Shown here piece after piece: positions 19,992 to 35,298 of a stretch of DNA of 64,000 nucleotides. The stretch's first letter is position 1. Every line of letters begins with the position of its first letter. This DNA comes from Phytopseudomonas dryadis. GTDB taxonomy: Bacteria; Pseudomonadota; Gammaproteobacteria; Pseudomonadales; Pseudomonadaceae. Below the pieces are notes generated by a model. That model did no database searches. It had not been told where the DNA came from and worked only from the letters and a program-made list of their open reading frames with translations. A program made the position numbers and the translations under genes. The DNA lies in NCBI RefSeq assembly GCF_004327355.1, contig NZ_QJUM01000012.1:1-64000 (forward strand). Reading direction: 5' to 3'.

Positions 19992-20912
19992 TCACGGGCG
20001 GTCGTCCACCCCTTCCGCGGTGACGGCCGGCGGAATCAGATCCTCGGACGTCAGCTTCAGCCAGATCAGCACCGGCGCGCTGATATAGACCGAGGAGTAG
20101 GTACCGACCACCACACCGATCAGCAGCGTCAGCGCGAAGCCACCGAGGCTGTCGCCACCGAACACCAGCAACGCGACCAGCGCCATGGCGGTGGAGGCCG
20201 AGGTGGCGATGGTACGCAGCAGCGTCTGGGTCACCGACACATCGATGTTCTCGATGATCTCGGCCTTGCGCAGCACGCGGAAGTTCTCGCGGATACGGTC
20301 GTAGATGATGATGGTGTCGTTGAGCGAGTAGCCCACCATCGCCAGCACCGCGGCCAGCACCGTCAGGTCGAAGGGCACCTTGAAGAACGCCAGGATGCCC
20401 AGGGTGACGATCACGTCGTGCGCCAGCGAAGCCACGGCGCCGACACCGAATTTCCACTGAAAGCGGAAGGCCAGATAGAGCAGGATACCGCCCAGCGCCA
20501 GCAGCATGGCCAGGCCACCCTGATCGCGCAGCTCTTCGCCCACCTGAGGCCCGACGAACTCGACGCGCTTGACCTCGAAGCGGGTGTCCACGTCGATCTT
20601 GCGCAGCGCATCGGCCACCTGCGCCCCCAGGTCGGGCGAATCGCCCGCCAGACGCACCAGCACATCGGTGGTGGAGCCGAAGCTCTGCACCACGGCGTCC
20701 AGGTAGCCGGCCTGGCCCAGCTCGCGCTTGATCAGCTCGAGATCGGCCGGCTGCTCGTAGGTCAGCTCGATCAGCGTACCGCCAGTGAAATCCAGGCCGT
20801 AGTTGAGGCCATGCTTGAACAGGCTACCCAGGCCGATAAGGCTGATAACCACGGTAATGGCGAACGCGATATTGCGTATCGCCATGAACGGAATGCGCGA
20901 TGGAAATCTCAT
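19992..20912 (-). CDS. secF: Protein translocase subunit SecF
   Basis: A 306-residue six-helix membrane protein that works with SecD as a proton-driven RND-type motor pulling proteins through SecYEG. It has a first transmembrane helix at about 15-35, the periplasmic P4-like domain and the conserved GYSLNDTIIIYDRIREN and DVIVTLG motifs. It starts 10 nt downstream of secD and is the last gene of queA-tgt-yajC-secD-secF. Confidence 0.97.
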   Translation of the reverse strand: MRFPSRIPFMAIRNIAFAITVVISLIGLGSLFKHGLNYGLDFTGGTLIELTYEQPADLELIKRELGQAGYLDAVVQSFGSTTDVLVRLAGDSPDLGAQVADALRKIDVDTRFEVKRVEFVGPQVGEELRDQGGLAMLLALGGILLYLAFRFQWKFGVGAVASLAHDVIVTLGILAFFKVPFDLTVLAAVLAMVGYSLNDTIIIYDRIRENFRVLRKAEIIENIDVSVTQTLLRTIATSASTAMALVALLVFGGDSLGGFALTLLIGVVVGTYSSVYISAPVLIWLKLTSEDLIPPAVTAEGVDDRP

Positions 20913-20921
20913 AGCCTCACC

Positions 20922-22790
20922 TCAGATCCACAGTTTCTTGAAGTTACGGCCACCGAAGATCAGGTTGACCATCCCCCGGGTGAACATGATCGCGGTGAAC
21001 ATCGAGGTGATGATGCCCAGCGACAGGGTCACCGCGAAGCCCTTGATCGGCCCGGTGCCCAGGGCGAACAGGATGGCCCCCACCAGCAGCGTGGTCAGGT
21101 TACTGTCGATGATCGCCGTATAGGCGCGGTCGAAACCTTCGTGGATTGCCCGCTGCACCGACAGGCCGTTCTTCAGCTCCTCGCGAATCCGCGAGTAGAT
21201 GAGCACGTTGGCGTCCACCGCCATGCCCAGGGTCAGCACGATACCGGCGATACCCGGCAGGGTCAGGGTCGCGCCGATCACCGACATCAGCCCCACCAGC
21301 AGGATCAGGTTGAACCCCAGCGCCACGGTCGCCAGCACGCCGAAGAAACGGTAGATGGCGATCATGAACAGCGACACCAGGATCATCGCCCACTCGGTGG
21401 ACTCGATACCCTTGGTGATGTTCTCGGCGCCCAGGCTCGGGCCGATGGTGCGCTCTTCGGCGAAGTACATCGGCGCGGCCAGGCCGCCGGCACGCAGCAG
21501 CAGGGCCAGTTCGGAAGACTCGCCCTGGCCGTTCAGGCCGGTGATGCGGAACTGGCTGCCGAGCGGCGACTGGATGGTCGCCAGGCTGATGATCTGCTTC
21601 TCTTCCTTGAACGAATCGACCTGCACTTCCTGCTCGACACCGTCGACCACCTGACGCACGTAGCGGGTCAGCGGCTTCTGCTCGATGAAGATCACCGCCA
21701 TGCTGCGACCGACGTTATTGCGGGTCGAGCGGTTCATCAGCTCGCCGCCATGGCCGTCGAGGCGGATGTTCACCTGCGGCCGGCCGTTCTCGTCGAAGCT
21801 GGCCTGGGCATCGGTGACCTGGTCGCCGGTAATGATCAGCTCGCGCTCGAGCTGCACCGGCGGACGGCCTTCCTCGCGGAAGCCGAACGCCTCGGTGGTG
21901 CCACGCGGCGCATTGGCGTCGGCGGCCAGGCGGAATTCGAGGTTGGCGGTCTTGCCGAGAATGCGCTTGGCTTCGGCGGTGTCCTGCACGCCCGGCAGCT
22001 CGACCACGATGCGGTTGGCGCCCTGACGCTGCACCAGCGGCTCGGCGACACCCAGCTCGTTGACCCGGTTACGCACGGTAGTCAGGTTCTGGCGGATCGA
22101 GTACTCGCGAATTTCGGCGATCTTGGCTGCCGTCATGGTCACGCGCAGCACTTGCTGGCCGCCACGTTCCTGGGCATTCAGTTCGAAATCGTTGAAATCC
22201 TTGCGGATCAGTTGCTGGGCTTTTTCCAGGGTCGCGCTATCAGCGAAGCCCAACTGGATGGCGCCGCCCTGCTGCGGCATGCTGCGATAACGCACACGTT
22301 CCTTGCGCAGCAGGCTCTTGAGCTCACCTTCATAGACCTGGCGACGCACGTCCAGGGCCTTGTCCATGTCGACTTCGAGCAGGAAGTGCACACCACCCGA
22401 CAGATCGAGGCCGAGCTTCATCGGGCTCGCCCCGAGGTTGCGCAACCAGTCGGGCGTGGTCTGCGCCAGGTTCAGGGCGACCACGAAGTTGTCGCCGAGG
22501 GCCTTGCGCACGACATCCTTGGCCGGCAACTGATCGCTCTGCCGCACCAGACGCAGCAGACCACTGCGGCCCTGCTCGCCAACGCTCGATGCCTTGACCT
22601 CGATACCGGCATCGACCAGCGCCTGGCTGACTCGATCCAGATCGGCCTGGGCGATGGTCTGCGCCGAGCTGGCGCCACTGATCTGAATGGCCGGGTCGTC
22701 CGGATAGAGATTGGGTGCGGAATAGATCAGGCTGATCGCCAGCACGGCCACGATCAGCAGGTACTTCCACAAAGGGTATTTGTTGAGCAT
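20922..22790 (-). CDS. secD: Protein translocase subunit SecD
   Basis: A 622-residue inner-membrane protein with a large periplasmic domain and six transmembrane helices. Conserved motifs include LGLDLSGGVHFLLEVD near residue 120, GLAAPMYFAEERTIGPSLG and GMAVDANVLIYSRIREEL in the transmembrane part. It uses proton motive force to complete export. Spacing of 73 nt from yajC and 10 nt to secF suggests one operon. Confidence 0.97.
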   Translation of the reverse strand: MLNKYPLWKYLLIVAVLAISLIYSAPNLYPDDPAIQISGASSAQTIAQADLDRVSQALVDAGIEVKASSVGEQGRSGLLRLVRQSDQLPAKDVVRKALGDNFVVALNLAQTTPDWLRNLGASPMKLGLDLSGGVHFLLEVDMDKALDVRRQVYEGELKSLLRKERVRYRSMPQQGGAIQLGFADSATLEKAQQLIRKDFNDFELNAQERGGQQVLRVTMTAAKIAEIREYSIRQNLTTVRNRVNELGVAEPLVQRQGANRIVVELPGVQDTAEAKRILGKTANLEFRLAADANAPRGTTEAFGFREEGRPPVQLERELIITGDQVTDAQASFDENGRPQVNIRLDGHGGELMNRSTRNNVGRSMAVIFIEQKPLTRYVRQVVDGVEQEVQVDSFKEEKQIISLATIQSPLGSQFRITGLNGQGESSELALLLRAGGLAAPMYFAEERTIGPSLGAENITKGIESTEWAMILVSLFMIAIYRFFGVLATVALGFNLILLVGLMSVIGATLTLPGIAGIVLTLGMAVDANVLIYSRIREELKNGLSVQRAIHEGFDRAYTAIIDSNLTTLLVGAILFALGTGPIKGFAVTLSLGIITSMFTAIMFTRGMVNLIFGGRNFKKLWI

Positions 22791-22863
22791 GAATGACGCC
22801 GCCCGCTTAAGACGCGGGGCGCATTGAGCGCCCCGTCGAGTGGAGAAACTGGAACCGATGGAT

Positions 22864-23196
22864 TCAGATGGCTTTCAGAGTGCCCTTGGGCAGGGTTGCC
22901 GCGATGGCCACTTTCTGGATCTTCAGCTCGACGGTGTCGGAAACTTCGAGCACCACGAAGTCATCGACCACCTTGGAGACCCTGCCGGCGATGCCGCCGG
23001 AAGTCACCACTTCGTCGCCCTTCTGCAGGTTGCCCAGCAGGCTCTTGTGCTCCTTGGCGCGCTTGGCCTGGGGACGCCAGATCATCAGGTAGAAGATGAC
23101 CAGGAAGCCGACCAGGAAAATCCACTCGAAACCGGTACCAGCCGGGCCGGCAGCACCAGCGGCATCAGCGTAGGCAGCGGGAATAAAAAAGCTCAT
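22864..23196 (-). CDS. yajC: Preprotein translocase accessory subunit YajC
   Basis: A 110-residue single-pass membrane protein of the SecDF-YajC complex. The transmembrane segment is around residues 24-42 (FEWIFLVGFLVIFYLMIW), followed by RPQAKRAKEHKSLLGNLQKGDEV, the conserved cytoplasmic KOW-like domain. It lies between tgt and secD, the typical order. Confidence 0.96.
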   Translation of the reverse strand: MSFFIPAAYADAAGAAGPAGTGFEWIFLVGFLVIFYLMIWRPQAKRAKEHKSLLGNLQKGDEVVTSGGIAGRVSKVVDDFVVLEVSDTVELKIQKVAIAATLPKGTLKAI

Positions 23197-23235
23197 TTGA
23201 CACTCCTGTTGAAAGTTCTTTAAGCCATCGGTTCA

Positions 23236-25415
<2,180 letters not shown>

Positions 25416-25485
25416 GGTGGAAGGGGGTCATCTTGCAGGGCGGAGAAGCTTACCGGAATTCATTCACGCTGACCACGCAAGCGCA

Positions 25486-25514
25486 TTGACCAACGACACC
25501 TCGCTCCCTATACT
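25486..25514 (+). promoter_or_regulatory. Promoter of tRNA-Leu
   Basis: TTGACC and TATACT are separated by exactly 17 bp and lie 14 nt upstream of the mature tRNA 5' end, followed by a GC-rich GCGCCGCC discriminator as in stringently controlled stable-RNA promoters. Confidence 0.85.
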
Positions 25515-25527
25515 GCGCCGCCATTGT

Positions 25528-25612
25528 GCCCCGGTGGCGGAACCGGTAGACGCGGCGGATTCAAAATCCGTTTTCGAAAGAAGTGGGAGTTCGAGTCTCC
25601 CCCGGGGCACCA
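25528..25612 (+). tRNA. tRNA-Leu (anticodon CAA)
   Basis: An 85-nt class II tRNA. The acceptor stem GCCCCGG pairs with CCGGGGC, followed by ACCA with CCA encoded. The anticodon stem CGGA/TCCG encloses the loop TTCAAAA, giving CAA, which reads UUG. The variable arm is long, and the T-loop GTTCGAGTC is canonical. It is a single gene with its own strong promoter; no integrase or duplicated 3' end is seen nearby. Confidence 0.95.
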
Positions 25613-25959
25613 TGTATCCATTCAACCGTTACCCTTTGGTGACGGCTCGCACCAAAGCTGCACTGCGCGCTCCCCCACTGCGCAATCAGTTAGCCATTAT
25701 AAAAAACCAACTTGGAAGCCGCGGAAAAGCCTCACGAATCCTGCGTGGGATTATGCGTGCCCGAGGGGTTGGCATTTGCGCCAAAGTTAGCGTAGAGTTC
25801 ATTCACTGTGTTTGCATGGGTCGCCGTGAATCGTGACCTGATGCAGTAGATCGTCCAAGATCCGCTACATCCCGCTCGACTTTCATTACTCCTTGCAACC
25901 AGTCTTCAGTCCTCTACGTATGGAGGCTGTCATCAACTCTAGTTCCAAGGAAATGAGAC
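25613..25959. other. Intergenic region between tRNA-Leu and cold-shock gene
   Basis: About 350 bp, lower in GC than the surroundings, with no convincing open frame. The right part should hold the promoter and long 5' untranslated leader typical of cold-shock genes. I see no terminator directly after the tRNA and no attachment-site duplication. Confidence 0.6.
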
Positions 25960-26172
25960 ATGTCGAATCGTCAGAACGGTACCGTCAAGTGGTTTAACGA
26001 CGAGAAAGGTTTTGGTTTTATCACTCCAGAAAGCGGTCCGGATCTGTTCGTACACTTCCGCGCTATCGAAGGTAACGGCTTCAAGAGCCTGAAAGAAGGC
26101 CAGAAAGTTAGCTTCGTCGCTGTACAAGGTCAAAAAGGCATGCAGGCTGACCAGGTTCAAATCCAGGAATAA
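25960..26172 (+). CDS. Cold-shock protein, CspA family
   Basis: A 70-residue single OB-fold RNA/ssDNA-binding protein. RNP1 KGFGFITP and RNP2 LFVHF are both present, and the start [17 protein letters not shown] is typical of the Pseudomonas CapA/CapB type. AAGGA precedes the ATG. A strong terminator follows directly. Codon use is AT-richer than neighbours, as expected of a highly expressed small gene. Confidence 0.95.
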   Translation: MSNRQNGTVKWFNDEKGFGFITPESGPDLFVHFRAIEGNGFKSLKEGQKVSFVAVQGQKGMQADQVQIQE

Positions 26173-26184
26173 TGCCGCTGTCTG

Positions 26185-26216
26185 AAAAACCCCTGATGCA
26201 TATCAGGGGTTTTTTT
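26185..26216 (+). terminator. Rho-independent terminator of the cold-shock gene
   Basis: ACCCCTGAT-GCAT-ATCAGGGGT stem-loop with AAAAA before and TTTTTTT after, 17 nt past the stop codon. Confidence 0.95.
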
Positions 26217-26266
26217 ATGTCTTCGAATTAGCATCCCGACGCCAGTCGATACCTACCGAGCCAACC

Positions 26267-26761
26267 ATGCCGAAACACGCACTGCGCCCGCAGGGCGACT
26301 TCCCCGCCGCCGGTCTGGGCCGCCGCCTTGCCGCCCTGCTCTATGACAGCTTCCTGTGCATAGCGCTGTTGATCGTGGTGACCTTCCTCTACAAGCTGGC
26401 ACTGATGGGCATTTATGGCGAAGAGCGACTCCGGCAGCTATCGGATGCCGGCGCCCTGGACGGCGACCCGCTGCTTTCCACGCTGCTGATATTCAGTCTG
26501 TTCGGCTTCTTCGCCAAGTTCTGGACGCACGCCGGTCAGACCCTGGGCATGCAGGTATGGGGCATCCGCGTGGAGAATGCCGACGGCACGGCGATCAGCC
26601 TGTGGCAGGCGCTGTTGCGCTTTATCGTCGCCATCGGCTCCTGGGCCGTGCTGGGCCTGGGTTACCTGTGGATCATCTGGGACAGGGACAGGCGCAGTTG
26701 GCACGACATCTATTCGGACAGCCGCGTCGTGCGACTGCCGAAAGATGCCCACAGGAAGTAG
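26267..26761 (+). CDS. RDD-family membrane protein
   Basis: A 164-residue inner-membrane protein with the RDD domain: an Arg near residue 23 (GLGRRLAALLYDSFLC with its Asp) and a following second Asp/Arg-bearing segment (WIIWDRDRRSWHDIYSDSRVV). Three hydrophobic segments lie at about 28-50, 68-88 and 110-135. The biochemical function of the family is poorly known; some members are thought to be ion exchangers. It is convergent with lptG, separated by a perfect GC hairpin at 26760-26778. Confidence 0.85.
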   Translation: MPKHALRPQGDFPAAGLGRRLAALLYDSFLCIALLIVVTFLYKLALMGIYGEERLRQLSDAGALDGDPLLSTLLIFSLFGFFAKFWTHAGQTLGMQVWGIRVENADGTAISLWQALLRFIVAIGSWAVLGLGYLWIIWDRDRRSWHDIYSDSRVVRLPKDAHRK

Positions 26762-26778
26762 CGCCCGGACCGGGCGCT
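26760..26778. repeat. Perfect GC-rich hairpin between convergent genes
   Basis: AGCGCCCGG and CCGGGCGCT around a single A. It begins inside the RDD-gene stop codon and lies 17 nt from the lptG stop. No T tract follows, so terminator function is uncertain. Confidence 0.6.
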
Positions 26779-26795
26779 CCCGGCGATAACGGCCG

Positions 26796-27849
26796 CTAAC
26801 CCGCCCGGCGCAGCAGCAACAGCCCGGCGATGGCGCAGACGCCCGCCGGGATCAGCACCGCGAACAAGGGCGAAAAGCCGAACACCAGGCTCGACGGCCC
26901 GAGCAGATCCTGGGCGATGCGGAACACGAAGCCCACCAGCACGCCGGTGAACACGCGCTGCCCCAGCGTCACCGAGCGCAACGGTCCGAAGATGAAGGAA
27001 ATGGCCATCAGCACCAGCGCCGCGGTCACCAGCGGCTGCAGCACCTTGGTCCAGAACGCCAGCCAGTACTGGCCATTGTTCAGGCCCTGCTCCTTGAGAT
27101 AGTGGATGTAGCGCCACAGGCCACTGACCGACAACGCTTCGGGCTCGAGCACCACGGTACCGAGCAGCTGCGGATTCAACTCGATCTCCCAGCGCTCGCT
27201 CGGCACCTCGACCACCTCGGTGCCGCGCTCCTTGAACTGGGTCGTGGCGACGTCCTGCAACTGCCAGTAGTCCCCTTCATAGGTGGCGCGCCGGGCAAAG
27301 CTGGCCGACAGCAGCTTGCGTTCGTCATCGAAGCGGTAACGGGTCACACCGAACAGCACGCCATTGGGCTGCACCGCGTTGATGTGCACGAACTCCTGCC
27401 CCTGGCGATGCCACAGACCGCGCTTGGCGCTCTGCGCCTCGCCGCCGCCCTGGGCCATGGAACGGTTGGCCTGGGCCATGTTCTCGCTCCACGGCGCCAG
27501 GTATTCGCCAATCAGGATGCCCACCAGCATCAGGGCCAGCATCGGCTTCATCACGCCCCAGACGATCCGTCCAATGGAGATGCCCGCGGCGCGCATGATG
27601 GTCAGCTCGCTGTTGCTGGCCAGGCTGCCGAGGCCGATCAGGCAACCGACCAGGGCCGCCATCGGCAACATGTCGTAGATGCGCCGCGGCGCGGTGAGGA
27701 ACACGTACCACAGGGCATCGCCCAGGCTATAGCTGCCTTCGATATCGCCCAGCTCGTCGATGAAGGCGAACAGCAGCGCCAGGCCGACGATGATGCCCAG
27801 TACCGACAGTATGGCGAACAGCACCTGCGTGCCGATGTAACGATCCAAC

Positions 27850-27857
<8 letters not shown>
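26796..27857 (-). CDS. lptG: LPS export ABC permease LptG
   Basis: A 353-residue membrane subunit of the LptB2FGC transporter that extracts LPS from the inner membrane. It has six transmembrane helices in two blocks (about 12-35 through 120, and the last 110 residues) around a periplasmic beta-jellyroll. I chose the GTG at 27857 (VGRLDRYIGTQVL, with GTG read as Met) because homologues begin there; it overlaps the lptF stop by 8 nt. An upstream ATG would add seven residues. Confidence 0.95.
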
Positions 27858-30615
<2,758 letters not shown>

Positions 30616-30690
30616 CATAATCACGGGCCGCCGCGCCGGGAGCGCTTGTACTCCTGGGGTGGCGGTTCGTCTGAGTCGCTGATGCCCGAT

Positions 30691-31110
30691 ATGCCCCGAA
30701 TAGAATTCTATGTATTGTCTTCGGCCACCACGGCCGAACGTCTGCGCGCGGCCTGCCAACTGGCGGGCAAGGCCTGGCGGCATGGCTTGCCGGTCTTCCT
30801 GCGCGGCCGCGATGCCGACCAGTGCGCCGAGCTCGACCAGTTGCTGTGGCAGTTCCGCCAGGAAAGCTTCATCCCCCACGGCCTGCACCAGGATGATCCG
30901 CAGGCGCCGGTGGTGATCGGCCTGGACGAGGCGCCCGCCGCGGCGCAAGGGGTGCTGATCAACCTCGGCAGCACGCTCAGCGCCCATGTCGATCGCTTCA
31001 GCCGGGTGATCGAGATCGTCAACCAGGAGCCCGACCTGCTGACCGCCTGCCGGGAGAATTTCCGCAGCTACCGGCAACGTGGTTATGATCCCAAACGAGT
31101 CGAACTGTAG
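30691..31110 (+). CDS. holC: DNA polymerase III chi subunit
   Basis: A 139-residue clamp-loader accessory subunit that binds SSB and links it to the polymerase III holoenzyme. The N-terminal RIEFYVLSSATTAERL and the later GLDEAPAAAQGVLINLG are recognisable. Start choice is uncertain: ATG 30691 (MPRIEFYV) fits homologues, while ATG 30682 three codons upstream is possible; neither has a strong ribosome-binding site. pepA-holC-valS is a conserved order. Confidence 0.9.
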   Translation: MPRIEFYVLSSATTAERLRAACQLAGKAWRHGLPVFLRGRDADQCAELDQLLWQFRQESFIPHGLHQDDPQAPVVIGLDEAPAAAQGVLINLGSTLSAHVDRFSRVIEIVNQEPDLLTACRENFRSYRQRGYDPKRVEL

Positions 31111-31118
31111 CCCGCGCC

Positions 31119-31535
31119 ATGGACAACCCGAAACCGCCCCACACCCCCGGTAACCTGCTCAACGACCTGGAGTCGATCCGCGAGTTGCTGGATGACGACC
31201 TCGATCCGCCGCTGCTGACCGAGCAGCTCGATCCGGACGATATCCCGCTGTTGTCGGATATCGTGCCGGCAAGCGAACCGCCGCTACCGCGACAGCCGAC
31301 GCTGACCGATTTCGCCGAGCCGCCCGCCGGCATGGCCTCCACGGATGAGCTGCGCAGCACCGTGCAACGGGCCATCGGGCGCGACAACGAGATCAACCGC
31401 CTCGACAGCGAATTGCGCGCCGCCGCGCAGTTGCTGCTGCAGGATGTCATCGACGACTTCGTGCCGCAGATCGAAGCCGAACTCAAGCGGCGCCTGCAGG
31501 CGCGCCTGGCTCGCCTGCTGCCGCCACGCAAATAG
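31119..31535 (+). CDS. Hypothetical protein between holC and valS
   Basis: A 138-residue soluble protein, acidic and Pro/Leu-rich in the first 85 residues (repeats such as DDDLDPPLL, LDPDDIPLL), then a basic amphipathic helical C-terminus (LLLQDVIDDFVPQIEAELKRRLQARLARLLPP). It starts 8 nt after holC, so it is almost surely co-transcribed with it. I know similar proteins at this position in Pseudomonas but no assigned function. A replication-related role is only a guess from context. Confidence 0.8.
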   Translation: MDNPKPPHTPGNLLNDLESIRELLDDDLDPPLLTEQLDPDDIPLLSDIVPASEPPLPRQPTLTDFAEPPAGMASTDELRSTVQRAIGRDNEINRLDSELRAAAQLLLQDVIDDFVPQIEAELKRRLQARLARLLPPRK

Positions 31536-31608
31536 CCTTACAGCAGCCACAAGCTGCAAGCTTCAAGCCGCAAGAGAAAAGCCAAAGCAAGAGGCTGTTA
31601 ACTTGTAG

Positions 31609-31829
31609 CAGGGTAATCACGCGATGGCGTTAGGGTATCGCCCGCACTCGATGAAAAGCGCTGGAGGCTGGAAAGCTGGACGAGAAACCGCTGCTTCGCG
31701 TCGTACTCGAGCCGCTTTTCGTTCAGCCTCCAGCTTTCCAGCGCTGTTTTCGGCTCGGGCTCCTGCTTCGCTCTACCTCCTGCATCCATGCAGTCGCCGG
31801 CTCTTCGAGCGCATAGCGCGATTGCCCTG
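31609..31829. mobile_element. 221-bp non-autonomous TIR element, copy B (inverted relative to copy A)
   Basis: The ends are CAGGGTAATCACGCGATGG on the left and GCATAGCGCGATTGCCCTG on the right, inverted repeats of each other with a few mismatches. ACTTGTAG lies directly outside both ends, a likely 8-bp target duplication. Internal sequence matches the reverse complement of 18090-18310 almost throughout. It lies between the holC-linked gene and valS. No coding capacity. Confidence 0.85.
31658..31744. repeat. 87-bp hairpin module inside element copy B
   Basis: Reverse complement of the module at 18175-18261, from GCGCTGGAGGCTGGAAAGCT to CTTTCCAGCGC, with the central region around CGCGTCGTACTCGAG. 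Confidence 0.8.
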
Positions 31830-31917
31830 ACTTGTAGCTTGCCGCTTATGGCTTGTCGCTCAGACAAGTTATACTTGCCGGCTTTTCCGATCAGACGCCA
31901 GAAGGGTCCCCCCGCGC

Positions 31918-34749
<2,832 letters not shown>

Positions 34750-34766
34750 TCCGCCCGCGCGGAGGG

Positions 34767-34804
34767 AAACGGCCTGCCGTGGTGAAAACCCGGCAGGCCG
34801 TTTT
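34767..34804 (+). terminator. Rho-independent terminator of valS
   Basis: AAACGGCCTGCCG and CGGCAGGCCGTTTT form a 13-bp stem around an 11-nt loop, 18 nt after the valS stop codon. Confidence 0.93.
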
Positions 34805-34979
34805 CGTTCCAGCACCTTGCGCCCAGCCGGCCAAATTCGTCCCCGCTCTTCGCCGGTGCAGCGCTGACGCGCCGGCCTGCTCGACAGGCTGCGGACGGTA
34901 CTCGACAGGCGCCGGCGTGGCACGGATGCCAGCCACACAGTATCCTCACGGCTCACTCATCGACCCGGCGCTTTCCCGA

Positions 34980-35276
34980 ATGGATGTGAGCAAGACCAAG
35001 ACCAGCTTCTACCGCCGCCTCTACGTCGCCTGGCTGATCGACAGCGGCGCCGCCGACAACGTCCCGGCGCTGATGGCCGCTACCGGCATGCCCCGGCGCA
35101 CCGCCCAGGACACCCTGGCGGCGCTGGACGAGCTGGATATCCGCTGCGACTTCCAGCAACGGGACGGCGAACGCAACAACGCCGGGCGCTACGTCATTCG
35201 CGACTGGGGCGCCATCGACAAACGCTGGATCGCCGGGAACCTGCAACGGATCAAGACCGTGCTGGGCTACCCCTGA
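34980..35276 (+). CDS. Small winged helix-turn-helix protein
   Basis: A 98-residue protein beginning MDVSKTKTSFYRRLYVAWLI. The middle (VPALMAATGMPRRTAQDTLAAL) reads as a helix-turn-helix that recognises DNA, followed by a short wing. Similar small HTH proteins occur near here in other pseudomonads, but no target is known to me. The start was chosen as the ATG giving the compact domain; the frame is open for 1 kb upstream through antisense-type high-GC sequence. It lies 22 nt upstream of the permease gene, suggesting co-transcription. Confidence 0.75.
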   Translation: MDVSKTKTSFYRRLYVAWLIDSGAADNVPALMAATGMPRRTAQDTLAALDELDIRCDFQQRDGERNNAGRYVIRDWGAIDKRWIAGNLQRIKTVLGYP

Positions 35277-35298
35277 GAGCCGCCGACAAGGATTCGCA

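Noticed and set aside
19974..22796. A 940-codon open frame antisense to secD/secF
   Set aside because: Histidine/glutamine/arginine-rich without any motif; secD and secF are unambiguous on the other strand.
25528..25960. Integration site of a genomic island at the tRNA-Leu 3' end
   Set aside because: No integrase and no repeated tRNA 3' end were found; downstream genes (cold-shock, RDD, lptFG) are core.
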